A stretch of DNA of 64,000 nucleotides from Streptomyces nodosus (lineage in GTDB: Bacteria; Actinomycetota; Actinomycetes; Streptomycetales; Streptomycetaceae): NCBI RefSeq assembly GCF_008704995.1, contig NZ_CP023747.1:5053501-5117500 (forward strand), read 5' to 3'. The notes beneath the pieces were generated by a model, which made no database searches, had not been told where the DNA came from, and was given only the letters and a program-made list of their open reading frames with translations. Positions 24,705-34,099 of this stretch are shown here, piece after piece (positions within the stretch are counted from its first letter, which is position 1; every line of letters begins with the position of its first letter). The translations under genes and the position numbers were made by a program.

Positions 24705-25847
24705 GTGACTCTCGTCGAGCTCTCCCGCACCGTGCTGCACGCGGTGCGTTCTGCCGTGGCGGACGGGGAGCTGGATGTGGCCGTGCCGCCACGGGTGGTG
24801 GTCGGGCCGCCGGGGCCCGGGGGGTGCGGTGACTACGCCACCAATGTCGCCCTCCAGTTGGCCCGGCCGGCCGGGAGGGCGCCGCTCGACGTGGCGGAGA
24901 TTCTGCGGCTACGGATCAGGGAGACGGCCGGGGTCGCCGATGTCGAGATCACCGGGCCCGGTTTTCTCAATATCCGGCTCGAACGGGCCGCCGCCACGGC
25001 CGCCACAGCCGCGCTCGTCCGGGAGATTCTCGATCGCCGGGGCGGTGGCACTCCCGGTGCCCCCGGCGACCTGAGTGCCTCCGGTATTCACGACATCGCC
25101 GGCGCCCCCGGCATCTCCCGCACCCGCAGTACCTCCGGTACACACAGCACCACCAGCACCTTCGGCACCTCCAGCACTTCCAGCACCCCCCACCCCCCCT
25201 ACGGCCACACCACCACCCTGAACGGCCACGTCATCCCCCTCCGCATCCCCTACGACATGCGCGCCGAAGTGGTCGCGGACGCGCTGGTGCGGATCATCGC
25301 CACCCAGGGCGGCCGCGTCGAGGTCGCGCATGCGCGGCCGGGGGAGCGGGTGGATCTGCGGCCCGTTCCGGCGGCCGAGGATCCCGCGCCGCTCGGTCCC
25401 GACGCCGCCCGCTGGGCGTTGCTGTATCCCGCCAGCCGCGACCGGCCGCGGATCACCGCCGATCATCTGCTGCAACGCGAGAGCAATCCGCTCTTCCGCG
25501 TGCGTTACGCCCACGCCCGGACCCGTGCGCTCGGCCGTAACGCGGCCCGCCTCGGCTTCGACGCGATCCCCGGTGACGTACCGGACGCCGGTGCCGTCGT
25601 CCGGGCGCTCGCGGAGTATCCCGACGTCCTGGCCCAGGCGGGGGCCCAGCGCGCGCCCGACCGGCTCGCCCGGCATCTCGTCGTCCTCGCCGATGCCCTG
25701 CTCGCCGTCCAGCACACCGTCCTCCCGCTCGGTGACGAGAAACCCTCGGCCGCCCACCGGGCCCGGCTGGCGCTCGCCGAAGCCGTCGGGACGGTGCTGG
25801 CCGGCGGCCTGTCCCTGCTCGGCATCAGCGCACCCGAACATCTCTGA
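24705..25847 (+). CDS. nrtL: ArgS-related anticodon-binding protein NrtL
   Basis: 380 residues from GTG 24705. An ArgS N-terminal (Add-1) domain at ~1-110 (GDYATNVALQLARPAGR, GFLNIRL) is followed by ~50 residues of Ser/Thr/Gly low complexity. A C-terminal DALR anticodon-binding region (~205-380) carries NPLFRVRYAHARTRAL and VLADALLAVQHTVLPLG. The HIGH- and KMSKS-bearing catalytic domain of arginyl-tRNA synthetase is missing, so it cannot charge tRNA alone. It lies next to tRNA-Arg and 15 bp before lysA. The name is from memory of database usage. Confidence 0.82.
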   Translation: MTLVELSRTVLHAVRSAVADGELDVAVPPRVVVGPPGPGGCGDYATNVALQLARPAGRAPLDVAEILRLRIRETAGVADVEITGPGFLNIRLERAAATAATAALVREILDRRGGGTPGAPGDLSASGIHDIAGAPGISRTRSTSGTHSTTSTFGTSSTSSTPHPPYGHTTTLNGHVIPLRIPYDMRAEVVADALVRIIATQGGRVEVAHARPGERVDLRPVPAAEDPAPLGPDAARWALLYPASRDRPRITADHLLQRESNPLFRVRYAHARTRALGRNAARLGFDAIPGDVPDAGAVVRALAEYPDVLAQAGAQRAPDRLARHLVVLADALLAVQHTVLPLGDEKPSAAHRARLALAEAVGTVLAGGLSLLGISAPEHL

Positions 25848-25862
25848 GAGAGCCACACAGTC

Positions 25863-27254
25863 ATGAGCCGTTCCGCACATCCCGCCGGGCCCCGCTACGC
25901 CGACGTCCTGCCCGAGGGCCACTACACGGCGCCACCCGCCGACCTCAACGCCCTCGACCCCAAGGTGTGGGCCCAGACCGTCGGCCGGGGCGAGGACGGT
26001 GCTGTCCGGGTCGGCGGCGTCGACGTCAAGGTCCTCGCCGAGCAGTTCGGCACCCCCGCCTATGTGCTCGACGAGGCCGACTTCCGTGAGCGCGCCCGTG
26101 CCTGGCGTGGTGCCTTCGGGCAGGACGCCGATGTGTTCTACGCCGGTAAGGCCTTCCTCTCCCGCGCCGTGGTGCGCTGGCTGTACGAAGAGGGGCTGAA
26201 CCTGGACGTGTGCTCCGGCGGTGAGCTGACCACCGCCCTGTCCGGCGGGATGCCCGCCGAGCGGATCGCCTTCCACGGCAACAACAAGTCCACCGAGGAG
26301 ATCACCAGGGCGGTCGAGAGCGGCGTCGGGCGGATCGTCCTGGACTCCTTCCAGGAGATGGTGCGGGTCGCGCACATCGCCTCGTCCCTCGGCAAGCGGC
26401 AGCGGGTGCTGATCCGTGTCACGGTCGGCGTCGAGGCGCACACCCATGAGTTCATCGCCACCGCGCACGAGGACCAGAAGTTCGGTATTCCGCTCGCCGG
26501 CGGTCAGGCCGCCGAGGCGGTGCGCCGTGCGCTCCGGCTCGACGGGCTCGAACTGGTCGGCATCCACAGCCATATCGGCTCACAGATCTTCGACATGTCC
26601 GGGTTCGAGGTCGCCGCGCACCGGGTGGTGGGGCTCCTCAAGGACATCCGCGACGAACACTCCGTCGAGCTCCCCGAGATCGACCTCGGCGGCGGGCTCG
26701 GTATCGCCTACACCAGCGACGACGACCCCCGTGAGCCGCATGAGATCGCCAAGGCGCTGACCGAGATCGTCGGCCGTGAGTGCGAGGCGGCCCGGCTGCG
26801 CACTCCGCGCATCTCCGTCGAGCCTGGGCGCGCCATCGTGGGTCCGACGGCCTTCACGCTGTACGAGGTCGGCACCGTCAAGCCCCTGGACGGATTGCGG
26901 ACCTACGTCTCCGTCGACGGCGGCATGTCCGACAACATCCGTACCGCGCTCTACGACGCCGACTACAGCGTCGCGCTGGTCTCCCGGGCCTCCGACGCCG
27001 AGCCCCTGCTGGTCCGGGTGGTCGGCAAGCACTGCGAGAGCGGGGACATCGTGGTACGGGACGCGTTCCTGCCCGCCGATCTGGCGCCCGGCGACCTGCT
27101 GGCGGTGCCTGCCACCGGGGCGTACTGCCGTTCGATGGCCAGCAACTACAACCATGTGCCGCGCCCGCCGGTGGTGGCCGTGAACGACGGCGAGGCTCGG
27201 GTGATCGTCCGACGTGAGACGGAGGAGGATCTGCTGCGTCTCGACGTGGGGTGA
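25863..27254 (+). CDS. lysA: Diaminopimelate decarboxylase
   Basis: 463-residue PLP enzyme (fold III) converting meso-diaminopimelate to L-lysine, last step of lysine biosynthesis. PLP Lys96 is in VFYAGKAF; HSHIGSQ, GGGLGIAY and the EPGRAIV segment bind cofactor phosphate. The C-terminal Cys/Glu pair is in KHCESGD. It is close behind nrtL and may be co-transcribed; hom follows after a repeat-filled spacer. Confidence 0.96.
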   Translation: MSRSAHPAGPRYADVLPEGHYTAPPADLNALDPKVWAQTVGRGEDGAVRVGGVDVKVLAEQFGTPAYVLDEADFRERARAWRGAFGQDADVFYAGKAFLSRAVVRWLYEEGLNLDVCSGGELTTALSGGMPAERIAFHGNNKSTEEITRAVESGVGRIVLDSFQEMVRVAHIASSLGKRQRVLIRVTVGVEAHTHEFIATAHEDQKFGIPLAGGQAAEAVRRALRLDGLELVGIHSHIGSQIFDMSGFEVAAHRVVGLLKDIRDEHSVELPEIDLGGGLGIAYTSDDDPREPHEIAKALTEIVGRECEAARLRTPRISVEPGRAIVGPTAFTLYEVGTVKPLDGLRTYVSVDGGMSDNIRTALYDADYSVALVSRASDAEPLLVRVVGKHCESGDIVVRDAFLPADLAPGDLLAVPATGAYCRSMASNYNHVPRPPVVAVNDGEARVIVRRETEEDLLRLDVG

Positions 27255-27270
27255 GCCGTTTCACAGGCGG

Positions 27271-27385
27271 CTCCCTTCCGGGCCGGTGGGCAGCGCCTGT
27301 GAGGGGCCGGCTTCCAGGGCGCTTCCGGGCCGGTGGGGAGCGCCTGTGAGGCGCCGGTTTCCAGGGCGCTTCCGGGCCGCGAGAC
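27271..27385. repeat. 47-bp tandem repeat between lysA and hom
   Basis: About 2.4 copies of a 47-bp GC-rich unit. CTTCCGGGCCGGTGGG starts at 27275 and 27322, and CTTCCGGGCC at 27369. The copies differ at a few positions. It is followed at ~27399-27426 by a 9-bp hairpin and an A-tract. Confidence 0.85.
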
Positions 27386-27534
27386 CGTGTCCGATCCCGG
27401 CGGAAGATCTTCCGGTCTTTCGCCGCCGAAAAAATGAAATAGACATCTCACGATCCGGACTAAAGGCAGAAAATCCCGTCCGGTGCGTGAGACTGGGTTC
27501 CGCTGTAGACCGCATGAGGAAACGAGGTCGGATG

Positions 27535-28881
27535 ATGCGTACGCGTCCGCTGAAGGTGGCGCTGCTGGGCTGTGGGGTTGTCGGCTCAGAGGTGGCGCGC
27601 ATCATGATGACGCACGCCGACGACCTCGCGGCCAGGATCGGGGCCCCCGTGGAACTCGCGGGCGTGGCGGTACGGCGGCCCTCCAAGGTGCGCGCGGGCA
27701 TTCCCGCCGAGCTGATCACCACCGATGCCACCGCCCTCGTCAAACGCGGCGACATCGATGTGGTGATCGAGGTCATCGGGGGGATCGAGCCCGCCAGGAC
27801 CCTCATCACCGCCGCCTTCGAGCACGGCGCGTCGGTGGTGTCGGCCAACAAGGCCCTGCTCGCCCGGGACGGGGCCGCGCTGCACGCCGTCGCCGAGGAG
27901 CACGGCGAGGACCTCTACTACGAGGCCGCCGTCGCCGGTGCCATCCCGCTGATCCGGCCGCTGCGCGAGTCCCTCGCCGGTGACAAGGTCAACCGGGTGC
28001 TCGGCATCGTCAACGGCACCACCAACTTCATCCTCGACAAGATGGACTCCACGGGCGCCGGCTATCAGGAGGCCCTCGACGAGGCCACCGTCCTCGGGTA
28101 CGCGGAGGCCGACCCGACCGCCGATGTCGAGGGGTTCGACGCCGCCGCCAAGGCCGCCATCCTGGCCGGGATCGCCTTCCACACCCGGGTGCGTCTCGAC
28201 GACGTCTACCGTGAGGGCATGACCGAGGTCACCGCCGCCGACTTCGCCTCCGCCAAGCAGATGGGCTGCACCATCAAGCTGCTCGCCATCTGTGAGCGCG
28301 CGGCCGACGGGGGCTCGGTCACCGCCCGGGTGCACCCCGCCATGATTCCGCTGACCCACCCGCTCGCCTCCGTGCGCGGCGCGTACAACGCGGTCTTCGT
28401 GGAGGCGGACGCCGCCGGCCAGCTGATGTTCTACGGCCCGGGCGCGGGCGGCGCCCCGACCGCGTCCGCCGTGCTCGGCGACCTGGTGGCCGTGTGCCGC
28501 AACCGGCTCGGCGGTGCCACCGGACCCGGTGAGTCCGCCTATGCCGCGCTGCCCGTGTCCCCGATGGGCGAGGTGGTCACTCGCTATCACATCAGCCTCG
28601 ACGTGGACGACAAGCCGGGTGTTCTCGCCCAGGTCGCCACCGTCTTCGCCGAGCACGACGTCTCGATCGACACCGTTCGCCAGCAGAGCAGGAACCAGGG
28701 CGGCGGCGAGGCGGTCGCCGCCGAACAGGGCGGAGCCGAGCACCGGCCGGTCGGGGAGGCGTCCCTGGTCGTCGTCACCCACCGTGCGTCCGACGCGTCC
28801 CTGGCCGGGACCGTCGAGGCACTGCGCAGTCTCGACACCGTGCGGGGTGTCGCCAGCATCATGCGGGTTGAAGGAGAGTAA
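27535..28881 (+). CDS. hom: Homoserine dehydrogenase
   Basis: 448-residue NAD(P)-dependent enzyme reducing aspartate semialdehyde to homoserine. The Rossmann start LLGCGVVGSEVA is at residues ~9-20; the catalytic region NGTTNFILDKM and EGFDAAAKAAIL is typical. A C-terminal ACT domain (~350-448: RYHISLDVDDKPGVLAQVA) gives allosteric control, usually by threonine. ATG 27535 is preferred for its GAGG spacing; ATG 27532 is adjacent. thrC begins 6 bp after the stop. Confidence 0.96.
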   Translation: MRTRPLKVALLGCGVVGSEVARIMMTHADDLAARIGAPVELAGVAVRRPSKVRAGIPAELITTDATALVKRGDIDVVIEVIGGIEPARTLITAAFEHGASVVSANKALLARDGAALHAVAEEHGEDLYYEAAVAGAIPLIRPLRESLAGDKVNRVLGIVNGTTNFILDKMDSTGAGYQEALDEATVLGYAEADPTADVEGFDAAAKAAILAGIAFHTRVRLDDVYREGMTEVTAADFASAKQMGCTIKLLAICERAADGGSVTARVHPAMIPLTHPLASVRGAYNAVFVEADAAGQLMFYGPGAGGAPTASAVLGDLVAVCRNRLGGATGPGESAYAALPVSPMGEVVTRYHISLDVDDKPGVLAQVATVFAEHDVSIDTVRQQSRNQGGGEAVAAEQGGAEHRPVGEASLVVVTHRASDASLAGTVEALRSLDTVRGVASIMRVEGE

Positions 28882-28887
28882 GCAGCA

Positions 28888-29946
28888 ATGACCCACCAGT
28901 GGCGCGGAATCATCGAGGAGTACCGGGATCGGCTGCCGGTGTCCGGCAGCACGCCGGTCGTGACGCTCCGTGAGGGCGGTACGCCGCTCGTGCCCGCGCG
29001 GATCCTCTCCGAGCGCACCGGCTGCGAGGTCCACCTCAAGGTGGAGGGTGCCAACCCGACCGGGTCCTTCAAGGACCGCGGCATGACCATGGCCATCAGC
29101 AAGGCCAAGGAGGACGGCGCCAAGGCGGTCATCTGCGCCTCCACGGGCAACACCTCCGCCTCCGCCGCCGCCTACGCCGTGCGCGCCGGGATGGTCTCGG
29201 CCGTCCTGGTGCCGCAGGGCAAGATCGCGCTCGGCAAGATGGGCCAGGCCCTGGTGCACGGCGCCAAGATCCTCCAGGTCGACGGCAACTTCGACGACTG
29301 TCTCACCCTGGCCCGGGAGCTCTCCGACAACTACCCGGTGGCGCTGGTCAATTCGGTCAACCCGGTGCGTATCGAGGGCCAGAAGACGGCGGCCTTCGAG
29401 ATCGTGGACATGCTCGGCGACGCCCCCGACATCCATGTGCTGCCGGTCGGCAACGCGGGCAACATCACCGCGTACTGGAAGGGCTACCGGGAGTACGCCG
29501 CCGACGGTGTCGCCCGGCGCACCCCGCGCATGTGGGGCTTCCAGGCGTCCGGGTCCGCCCCGATCGTCCGCGGTGAGGTCGTCAAGGACCCGTCGACCAT
29601 CGCCACCGCGATCCGTATCGGCAACCCGGCCTCCTGGACGTACGCCCTCCAGGCGCGGGACGAGTCCGGCGGGTTCATCGACGAGGTGACGGACCGGGAG
29701 ATCCTGCGCGCCTACCGCCTGTTGGCCGCGCAGGAGGGCGTCTTCGTGGAGCCCGCGTCCGCCGCGTCCGTCGCCGGTCTGCTGAAGGCGGCCGAGCAGG
29801 GCAAGGTCGATCCGGGTCAGACCATCGTCTGCACGGTCACCGGCAACGGCCTCAAGGACCCCGACTGGGCCGTCGCGGGAGCCCCGCAGCCGGTCACGGT
29901 CCCGGTCGACGCGGCGACGGCGGCCGAACAGCTCGGGCTGGCGTAA
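28888..29946 (+). CDS. thrC: Threonine synthase
   Basis: 352-residue PLP enzyme forming L-threonine from O-phosphohomoserine. PLP Lys62 lies in NPTGSFKDRG; the phosphate loop and substrate motif STGNTSASAAAYA follow. Length matches the short class of threonine synthases. Second gene of the hom-thrC-thrB cluster, with GGAGAGTAAGCAGCA giving a good ribosome site. Confidence 0.96.
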   Translation: MTHQWRGIIEEYRDRLPVSGSTPVVTLREGGTPLVPARILSERTGCEVHLKVEGANPTGSFKDRGMTMAISKAKEDGAKAVICASTGNTSASAAAYAVRAGMVSAVLVPQGKIALGKMGQALVHGAKILQVDGNFDDCLTLARELSDNYPVALVNSVNPVRIEGQKTAAFEIVDMLGDAPDIHVLPVGNAGNITAYWKGYREYAADGVARRTPRMWGFQASGSAPIVRGEVVKDPSTIATAIRIGNPASWTYALQARDESGGFIDEVTDREILRAYRLLAAQEGVFVEPASAASVAGLLKAAEQGKVDPGQTIVCTVTGNGLKDPDWAVAGAPQPVTVPVDAATAAEQLGLA

Positions 29947-30189
29947 CCCGGTTCCGGCGGGGAACACCCGGTCGGAACGCGCAGAGGGTGCACAGGGGGC
30001 TTGCGACACGCATCGTGCGCCTCCCGTGCGCCCTATGTCGCCACAGAACCTTCCTTCGATAGGCTGTACTCAACCCGCCGCCGCACCTGCCGCGGTGCTG
30101 CGCCGTCCCCGACGGCCCGGCCTCAGGGTTCTTCGTACATATCGGGTGTCATGTCGACCATCACGTAGCTCAAGGAGAGTCATCGAGCG

Positions 30190-31107
30190 ATGGCCGGTCC
30201 AGCGTTCCGTGCCGCCGCCGTCCGGGTGCGCGTCCCCGCCACCAGCGCCAATCTCGGTCCGGGCTTCGACGCCCTGGGTCTCGCGCTGGGGCTCTACGAC
30301 GACGTGGTCGTCCGGGTGGCCGACTCCGGGCTGCACATCGACATCGCGGGTGAAGGCGGCGGGACGCTCCCTCGTGACGAGAGCCATCTCCTCGTACGCT
30401 CCCTGCGGGCCGCCTTCGACGTCCTGGGCGGGCAGCCGCGCGGCCTGGAGATCGTCTGCGCCAACCGCATCCCGCACGGCCGTGGCCTCGGCTCCTCCTC
30501 CGCCGCCATCTGCGCGGGCATCGTCGCCGCCCGCGCCGTGACCATAGGCGGCGACAGCCGGCTCGACGACGCCGCGCTGCTGGAGCTCGCCACCGAGATC
30601 GAGGGTCACCCCGACAATGTCGCGGCCTGCCTGCTCGGCGGTTTCACCCTCTCCTGGCTGGACCGCGGTGTCGCCCGTGCGATCCGCATGGACCCCGTCG
30701 ATTCCATCGTTCCGGTGGTTTTCGTGCCGGGGAAGCCGGTGCTCACCGAGACCGCGCGTGGACTGCTGCCGCGCACCGTGCCGCATGTCGACGCCGCTGC
30801 CAACGCCGGTCGCGCCGCGCTGCTCGTCGAGGCGCTGACCAGGCGTCCCGAACTGCTGCTGCCCGCCACCGAGGACCGTCTCCACCAGGAGTACCGCGCC
30901 CCGGCCATGCCGGAGAGCGCGGCGCTGGTCGAGCGGCTGCGGGCCGACGGGATCCCCGCGGTGATCTCCGGCGCGGGACCCACCGTCCTGGCGCTGGCCG
31001 ACGGCGCGAGCGCGGACAAAGTAGCCGACCTGGCGGGCGAGGGCTGGGCCGCCAACCGTCTGGAACTCGACAGCCGGGGAGCGAGCGTGCTGCCGCTTGC
31101 GTCCTGA
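30190..31107 (+). CDS. thrB: Homoserine kinase
   Basis: 305-residue GHMP kinase phosphorylating homoserine. Motif 1 is VPATSANLGPGFDALGLAL, motif 2 the phosphate loop PHGRGLGSSSAAI, and motif 3 ISGAGPTVLAL near the C-terminus. It is separated from thrC by 243 bp, where a TAGGCT -10-like box near 30060 suggests its own promoter. An AAGGAG lies upstream of the ATG at a slightly long distance. Confidence 0.95.
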   Translation: MAGPAFRAAAVRVRVPATSANLGPGFDALGLALGLYDDVVVRVADSGLHIDIAGEGGGTLPRDESHLLVRSLRAAFDVLGGQPRGLEIVCANRIPHGRGLGSSSAAICAGIVAARAVTIGGDSRLDDAALLELATEIEGHPDNVAACLLGGFTLSWLDRGVARAIRMDPVDSIVPVVFVPGKPVLTETARGLLPRTVPHVDAAANAGRAALLVEALTRRPELLLPATEDRLHQEYRAPAMPESAALVERLRADGIPAVISGAGPTVLALADGASADKVADLAGEGWAANRLELDSRGASVLPLAS

Positions 31108-31515
31108 CACACGGTTGCCGGTTTTGGAGAGGGGGAATGTTTGTTGGATCCGGTAGTGTTAACCTCAAGTCTGCACCCGACCCAGCCATGGCGAGGTGCT
31201 TAGTGTCCCCGTCCGGGGCAACCATTCTTCCAGGAGCCTCCCAAGCCGCACTGTGTTTCGTACCCCGTACGTGAGCTGTACGTCGTACCCGTGCACTGAG
31301 CGGTTTGCCGAGCACGCTCCGGAATCCGGCGCGACCGAGCCGCGTGACGTACCACGGGTGCCACGGCTTCGGGAAACGCCAATCACCAGATGTTCCTCCG
31401 CCGCTTAGGGCGGACCACCGCCCCGGCACGGTCCACACAGACGGGATCGAAGCCGGACAGCACAACCGGTCGCCGAGCCAGACAGGCCGACGTCCGCTCC
31501 AGGGAAGGACCCTTC
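31108..31515 (+). promoter_or_regulatory. Long rho leader region
   Basis: About 408 bp without a gene before rho. A TAGTGT -10-like box lies at ~31153-31158. The downstream leader is C-rich and G-poor in its second half (31400-31500), the composition of Rho loading sites, so autogenous attenuation by Rho is plausible. Boundaries are inferred. Confidence 0.45.
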
Positions 31516-33495
31516 GTGAGCGACACCACCGATCTGATGGGCGCACGTGTCGAGGAGACCGCTGCCGCGCCCGCCACGGACGCCTCCGCGCCTGCCACCG
31601 GTGCCGGCTCCCGGCGGCGCCGTGGTACCGGCCTCGAGGGCATGGTGCTGGCCGAGCTGCAGCAGGTCGCATCCGGCCTCGGCATCAGGGGCACGGCGCG
31701 CATGCGCAAGAGCCAGCTGATCGAGGTCATCAAGGAGGCGCAGGCGGGGGGTGGTGCCCCGGCCAAGGCCGAGACCGCCACCGAGACCAAGCCCAAGCGC
31801 CGCGCCACCTCCAGGACCCGCACCGACGGGGCCGCCACGGCCGACTCCAAGGCCGACAAGGCGTCCGTCAAGGCCGCGACCGCGCTCGACGAGCAGGCCG
31901 CCGCCCCGCAGTCCGAGGCCGCGCAGCAGATCGACATCCCCGGCCAGGGAGCCGGTGACGACGCCCCGGCCGAGCGCCGTCGGCGCCGTGCCACCGCCGA
32001 GGCCGGCAGCCCCGAGACGGTCACCGCCGACGCGAAGAGCGAGCCGAAGGCCGAGACGACGGCCCAGCAGGCGCAGGGCGAGGCCAGGGGCGACGCCGAC
32101 GGTGACGGCCGTCGCCGCGACCGCCGTGAGCGTGGCCGTGACCGCCGTAACAAGGGCGACGAGCAGCAGGGCCAGGGCGGCCAGCGTCAGCAGCAGGGCC
32201 AGCAGCAGGGCGGGGGCCGGCAGGACCGCCAGGACCGCCGGGCCGAGGAGGACGGGGATGACTTCGACGGCGGCCGCCGGGGCCGTCGCGGCCGTTACCG
32301 GGACCGTCGGGGCCGTCGTGGCCGTGACGACGTCGCCGAGCCGCAGCTGGCCGAGGACGACGTCCTGATCCCCGTCGCGGGCATCCTCGACATCCTCGAC
32401 AACTACGCCTTCATCCGCACCTCGGGCTATCTGCCGGGCCCGAACGACGTGTATGTCTCCCTCGCCCAGGTCCGCAAGAACGGTCTGCGCAAGGGCGACC
32501 ACATCACCGGTGCGGTCCGTCAGCCGAAGGAGGGCGAGCGCCGCGAGAAGTTCAACGCCCTCGTCCGCCTGGACTCCGTCAACGGCATGGCCCCCGAACA
32601 CGGCCGCGGCCGCCCGGAGTTCAACAAGCTGACCCCGCTCTACCCGCAGGACCGCCTCCGTCTGGAGACGGACCCGGGCGTGCTGACCACCCGCATCATC
32701 GACCTGGTGTCGCCGATCGGTAAGGGTCAGCGCGGTCTGATCGTGGCCCCGCCGAAGACCGGCAAGACCATGATCATGCAGGCGATCGCCAACGCGATCA
32801 CCCACAACAACCCCGAGTGCCACCTGATGGTCGTCCTGGTCGACGAGCGTCCGGAAGAGGTCACCGACATGCAGCGGTCGGTCAAGGGCGAGGTCATCTC
32901 CTCGACCTTCGACCGTCCGGCCGAGGACCACACCACGGTCGCCGAGCTCGCCATCGAGCGGGCCAAGCGGCTGGTGGAGCTGGGCCACGACGTCGTCGTC
33001 CTGCTCGACTCGATCACCCGTCTGGGTCGTGCGTACAACCTCGCCGCCCCGGCCTCCGGCCGCATCCTGTCCGGTGGTGTCGACTCCACGGCGCTGTACC
33101 CGCCGAAGCGCTTCTTCGGTGCCGCGCGCAACATCGAGGACGGCGGCTCGCTGACGATCCTCGCCACCGCGCTGGTCGACACCGGTTCGCGCATGGACGA
33201 GGTGATCTTCGAGGAGTTCAAGGGCACCGGCAACATGGAGCTCAAGCTCGACCGGAAGCTCGCCGACAAGCGCATCTTCCCGGCGGTGGACGTGGACGCC
33301 TCCGGTACGCGTAAGGAAGAGATCCTGCTCGGTGCGGAGGAGCTCGGCATCGTCTGGAAGCTGCGGCGGGTGCTGCATGCGCTGGATCAGCAGCAGGCGA
33401 TCGAGCTGCTGCTCGACAAGATGAAGCAGACGAAGTCGAACGTCGAGTTCCTGATGCAGATCCAGAAGACGACGCCGGCGCCGAACGGCGACTGA
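31516..33495 (+). CDS. rho: Transcription termination factor Rho with actinobacterial insert
   Basis: 659-residue hexameric RNA helicase/ATPase. GTG 31516 gives the usual N-terminus. A Rho_N segment (MVLAELQQVASGLGIRG) is at ~40-75. It is followed by a ~190-residue Arg/Gln/Asp/Gly-rich insert with RRDRRERGRDRR-type runs, typical of high-GC actinobacteria and implicated in RNA binding. The cold-shock RNA-binding domain is at ~275-345. Walker A is APPKTGKTMIMQ and Walker B VVVLLDSITRLGRAYN. A hairpin terminator lies 30 bp downstream. Confidence 0.96.
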   Translation: MSDTTDLMGARVEETAAAPATDASAPATGAGSRRRRGTGLEGMVLAELQQVASGLGIRGTARMRKSQLIEVIKEAQAGGGAPAKAETATETKPKRRATSRTRTDGAATADSKADKASVKAATALDEQAAAPQSEAAQQIDIPGQGAGDDAPAERRRRRATAEAGSPETVTADAKSEPKAETTAQQAQGEARGDADGDGRRRDRRERGRDRRNKGDEQQGQGGQRQQQGQQQGGGRQDRQDRRAEEDGDDFDGGRRGRRGRYRDRRGRRGRDDVAEPQLAEDDVLIPVAGILDILDNYAFIRTSGYLPGPNDVYVSLAQVRKNGLRKGDHITGAVRQPKEGERREKFNALVRLDSVNGMAPEHGRGRPEFNKLTPLYPQDRLRLETDPGVLTTRIIDLVSPIGKGQRGLIVAPPKTGKTMIMQAIANAITHNNPECHLMVVLVDERPEEVTDMQRSVKGEVISSTFDRPAEDHTTVAELAIERAKRLVELGHDVVVLLDSITRLGRAYNLAAPASGRILSGGVDSTALYPPKRFFGAARNIEDGGSLTILATALVDTGSRMDEVIFEEFKGTGNMELKLDRKLADKRIFPAVDVDASGTRKEEILLGAEELGIVWKLRRVLHALDQQQAIELLLDKMKQTKSNVEFLMQIQKTTPAPNGD

Positions 33496-33525
33496 GGTCG
33501 TCTCCAGGAGACGTTCCGGGTATCA

Positions 33526-33560
33526 AGGGCCGCGACCCCTCTTGTGAGGGCCGCGGCCCT
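33526..33560 (+). terminator. Hairpin terminator after rho
   Basis: AGGGCCGCG ... CGCGGCCCT, a 9-bp perfect stem with a 17-nt loop, followed by CGGCGTTTTCC. Confidence 0.7.
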
Positions 33561-33598
33561 CGGCGTTTTCCGGGTCCCGGGGCGGGGGGCGTTTTAAG

Positions 33599-33690
33599 GG
33601 GCGCCTATGAGCTCGGGGGGTTCTGTGGGGGTGCGGGTGCGGGTTGGTTGTGGCTGGTCGCGCAGTTCCCCGCGCCCCGCTTAGGGCGTT
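33599..33690 (+). repeat. Dispersed Streptomyces intergenic repeat, copy 1
   Basis: Begins GGGCGCCTATGAGCTCGGG and contains GTGCGGGTTGGTTGTGGCTG and CGCGCAGTTCCCCGCGCCCC. Strongly similar to copies at 39211 and 39338. The remaining DNA to 34099 (G-rich, then C-poor) contains no supported gene. Confidence 0.8.
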
Positions 33691-34099
33691 CGCCCTGGGG
33701 CGAAGTGTGGCCGCTCTGCAACCGCAACGGGGGCGTAGAGGGGTGTTCGGGGGGCTTCCGGAAGGGGGGACCGGGGGAGGGGTGGGCGGGCGTCAAGGGG
33801 CTCGTCAGTGCTCACGGAGTGTGCTGTGGGGGAGAGGTTTGTCACAGGAGGTGAGGGTGGGGGTGGGGTGCCGGAGGTTCCTGGCGCGGGGGGAACGCCG
33901 AGGTGAGCGGCTTTCGGGCGGTGTCGCGGTGACCCGGCGTGTTCGTTCTCGCTCAGGAGGGGCACACGAGCGTTGTGCAACCCTTTTTCCGGTTTCTCCG
34001 TCTGACCGGACGGAGTGACCGTGGAGATGGAGGGGGTTCCCCCGCTCGGGTGAAACCGGGCGCTTCGGGAAGGCCGGAACGGAACGGACCGAGGAGCAC

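Noticed and set aside
24048..24792. Minus-strand frames opposite the response regulator
   Set aside because: Pro/Arg/Ser-rich shadows produced by the Gly-rich tail of the plus gene.
27586..30009. 807-codon minus-strand frame across hom-thrC
   Set aside because: Shadow of two conserved enzymes; repetitive Gly/Asp/Arg content.
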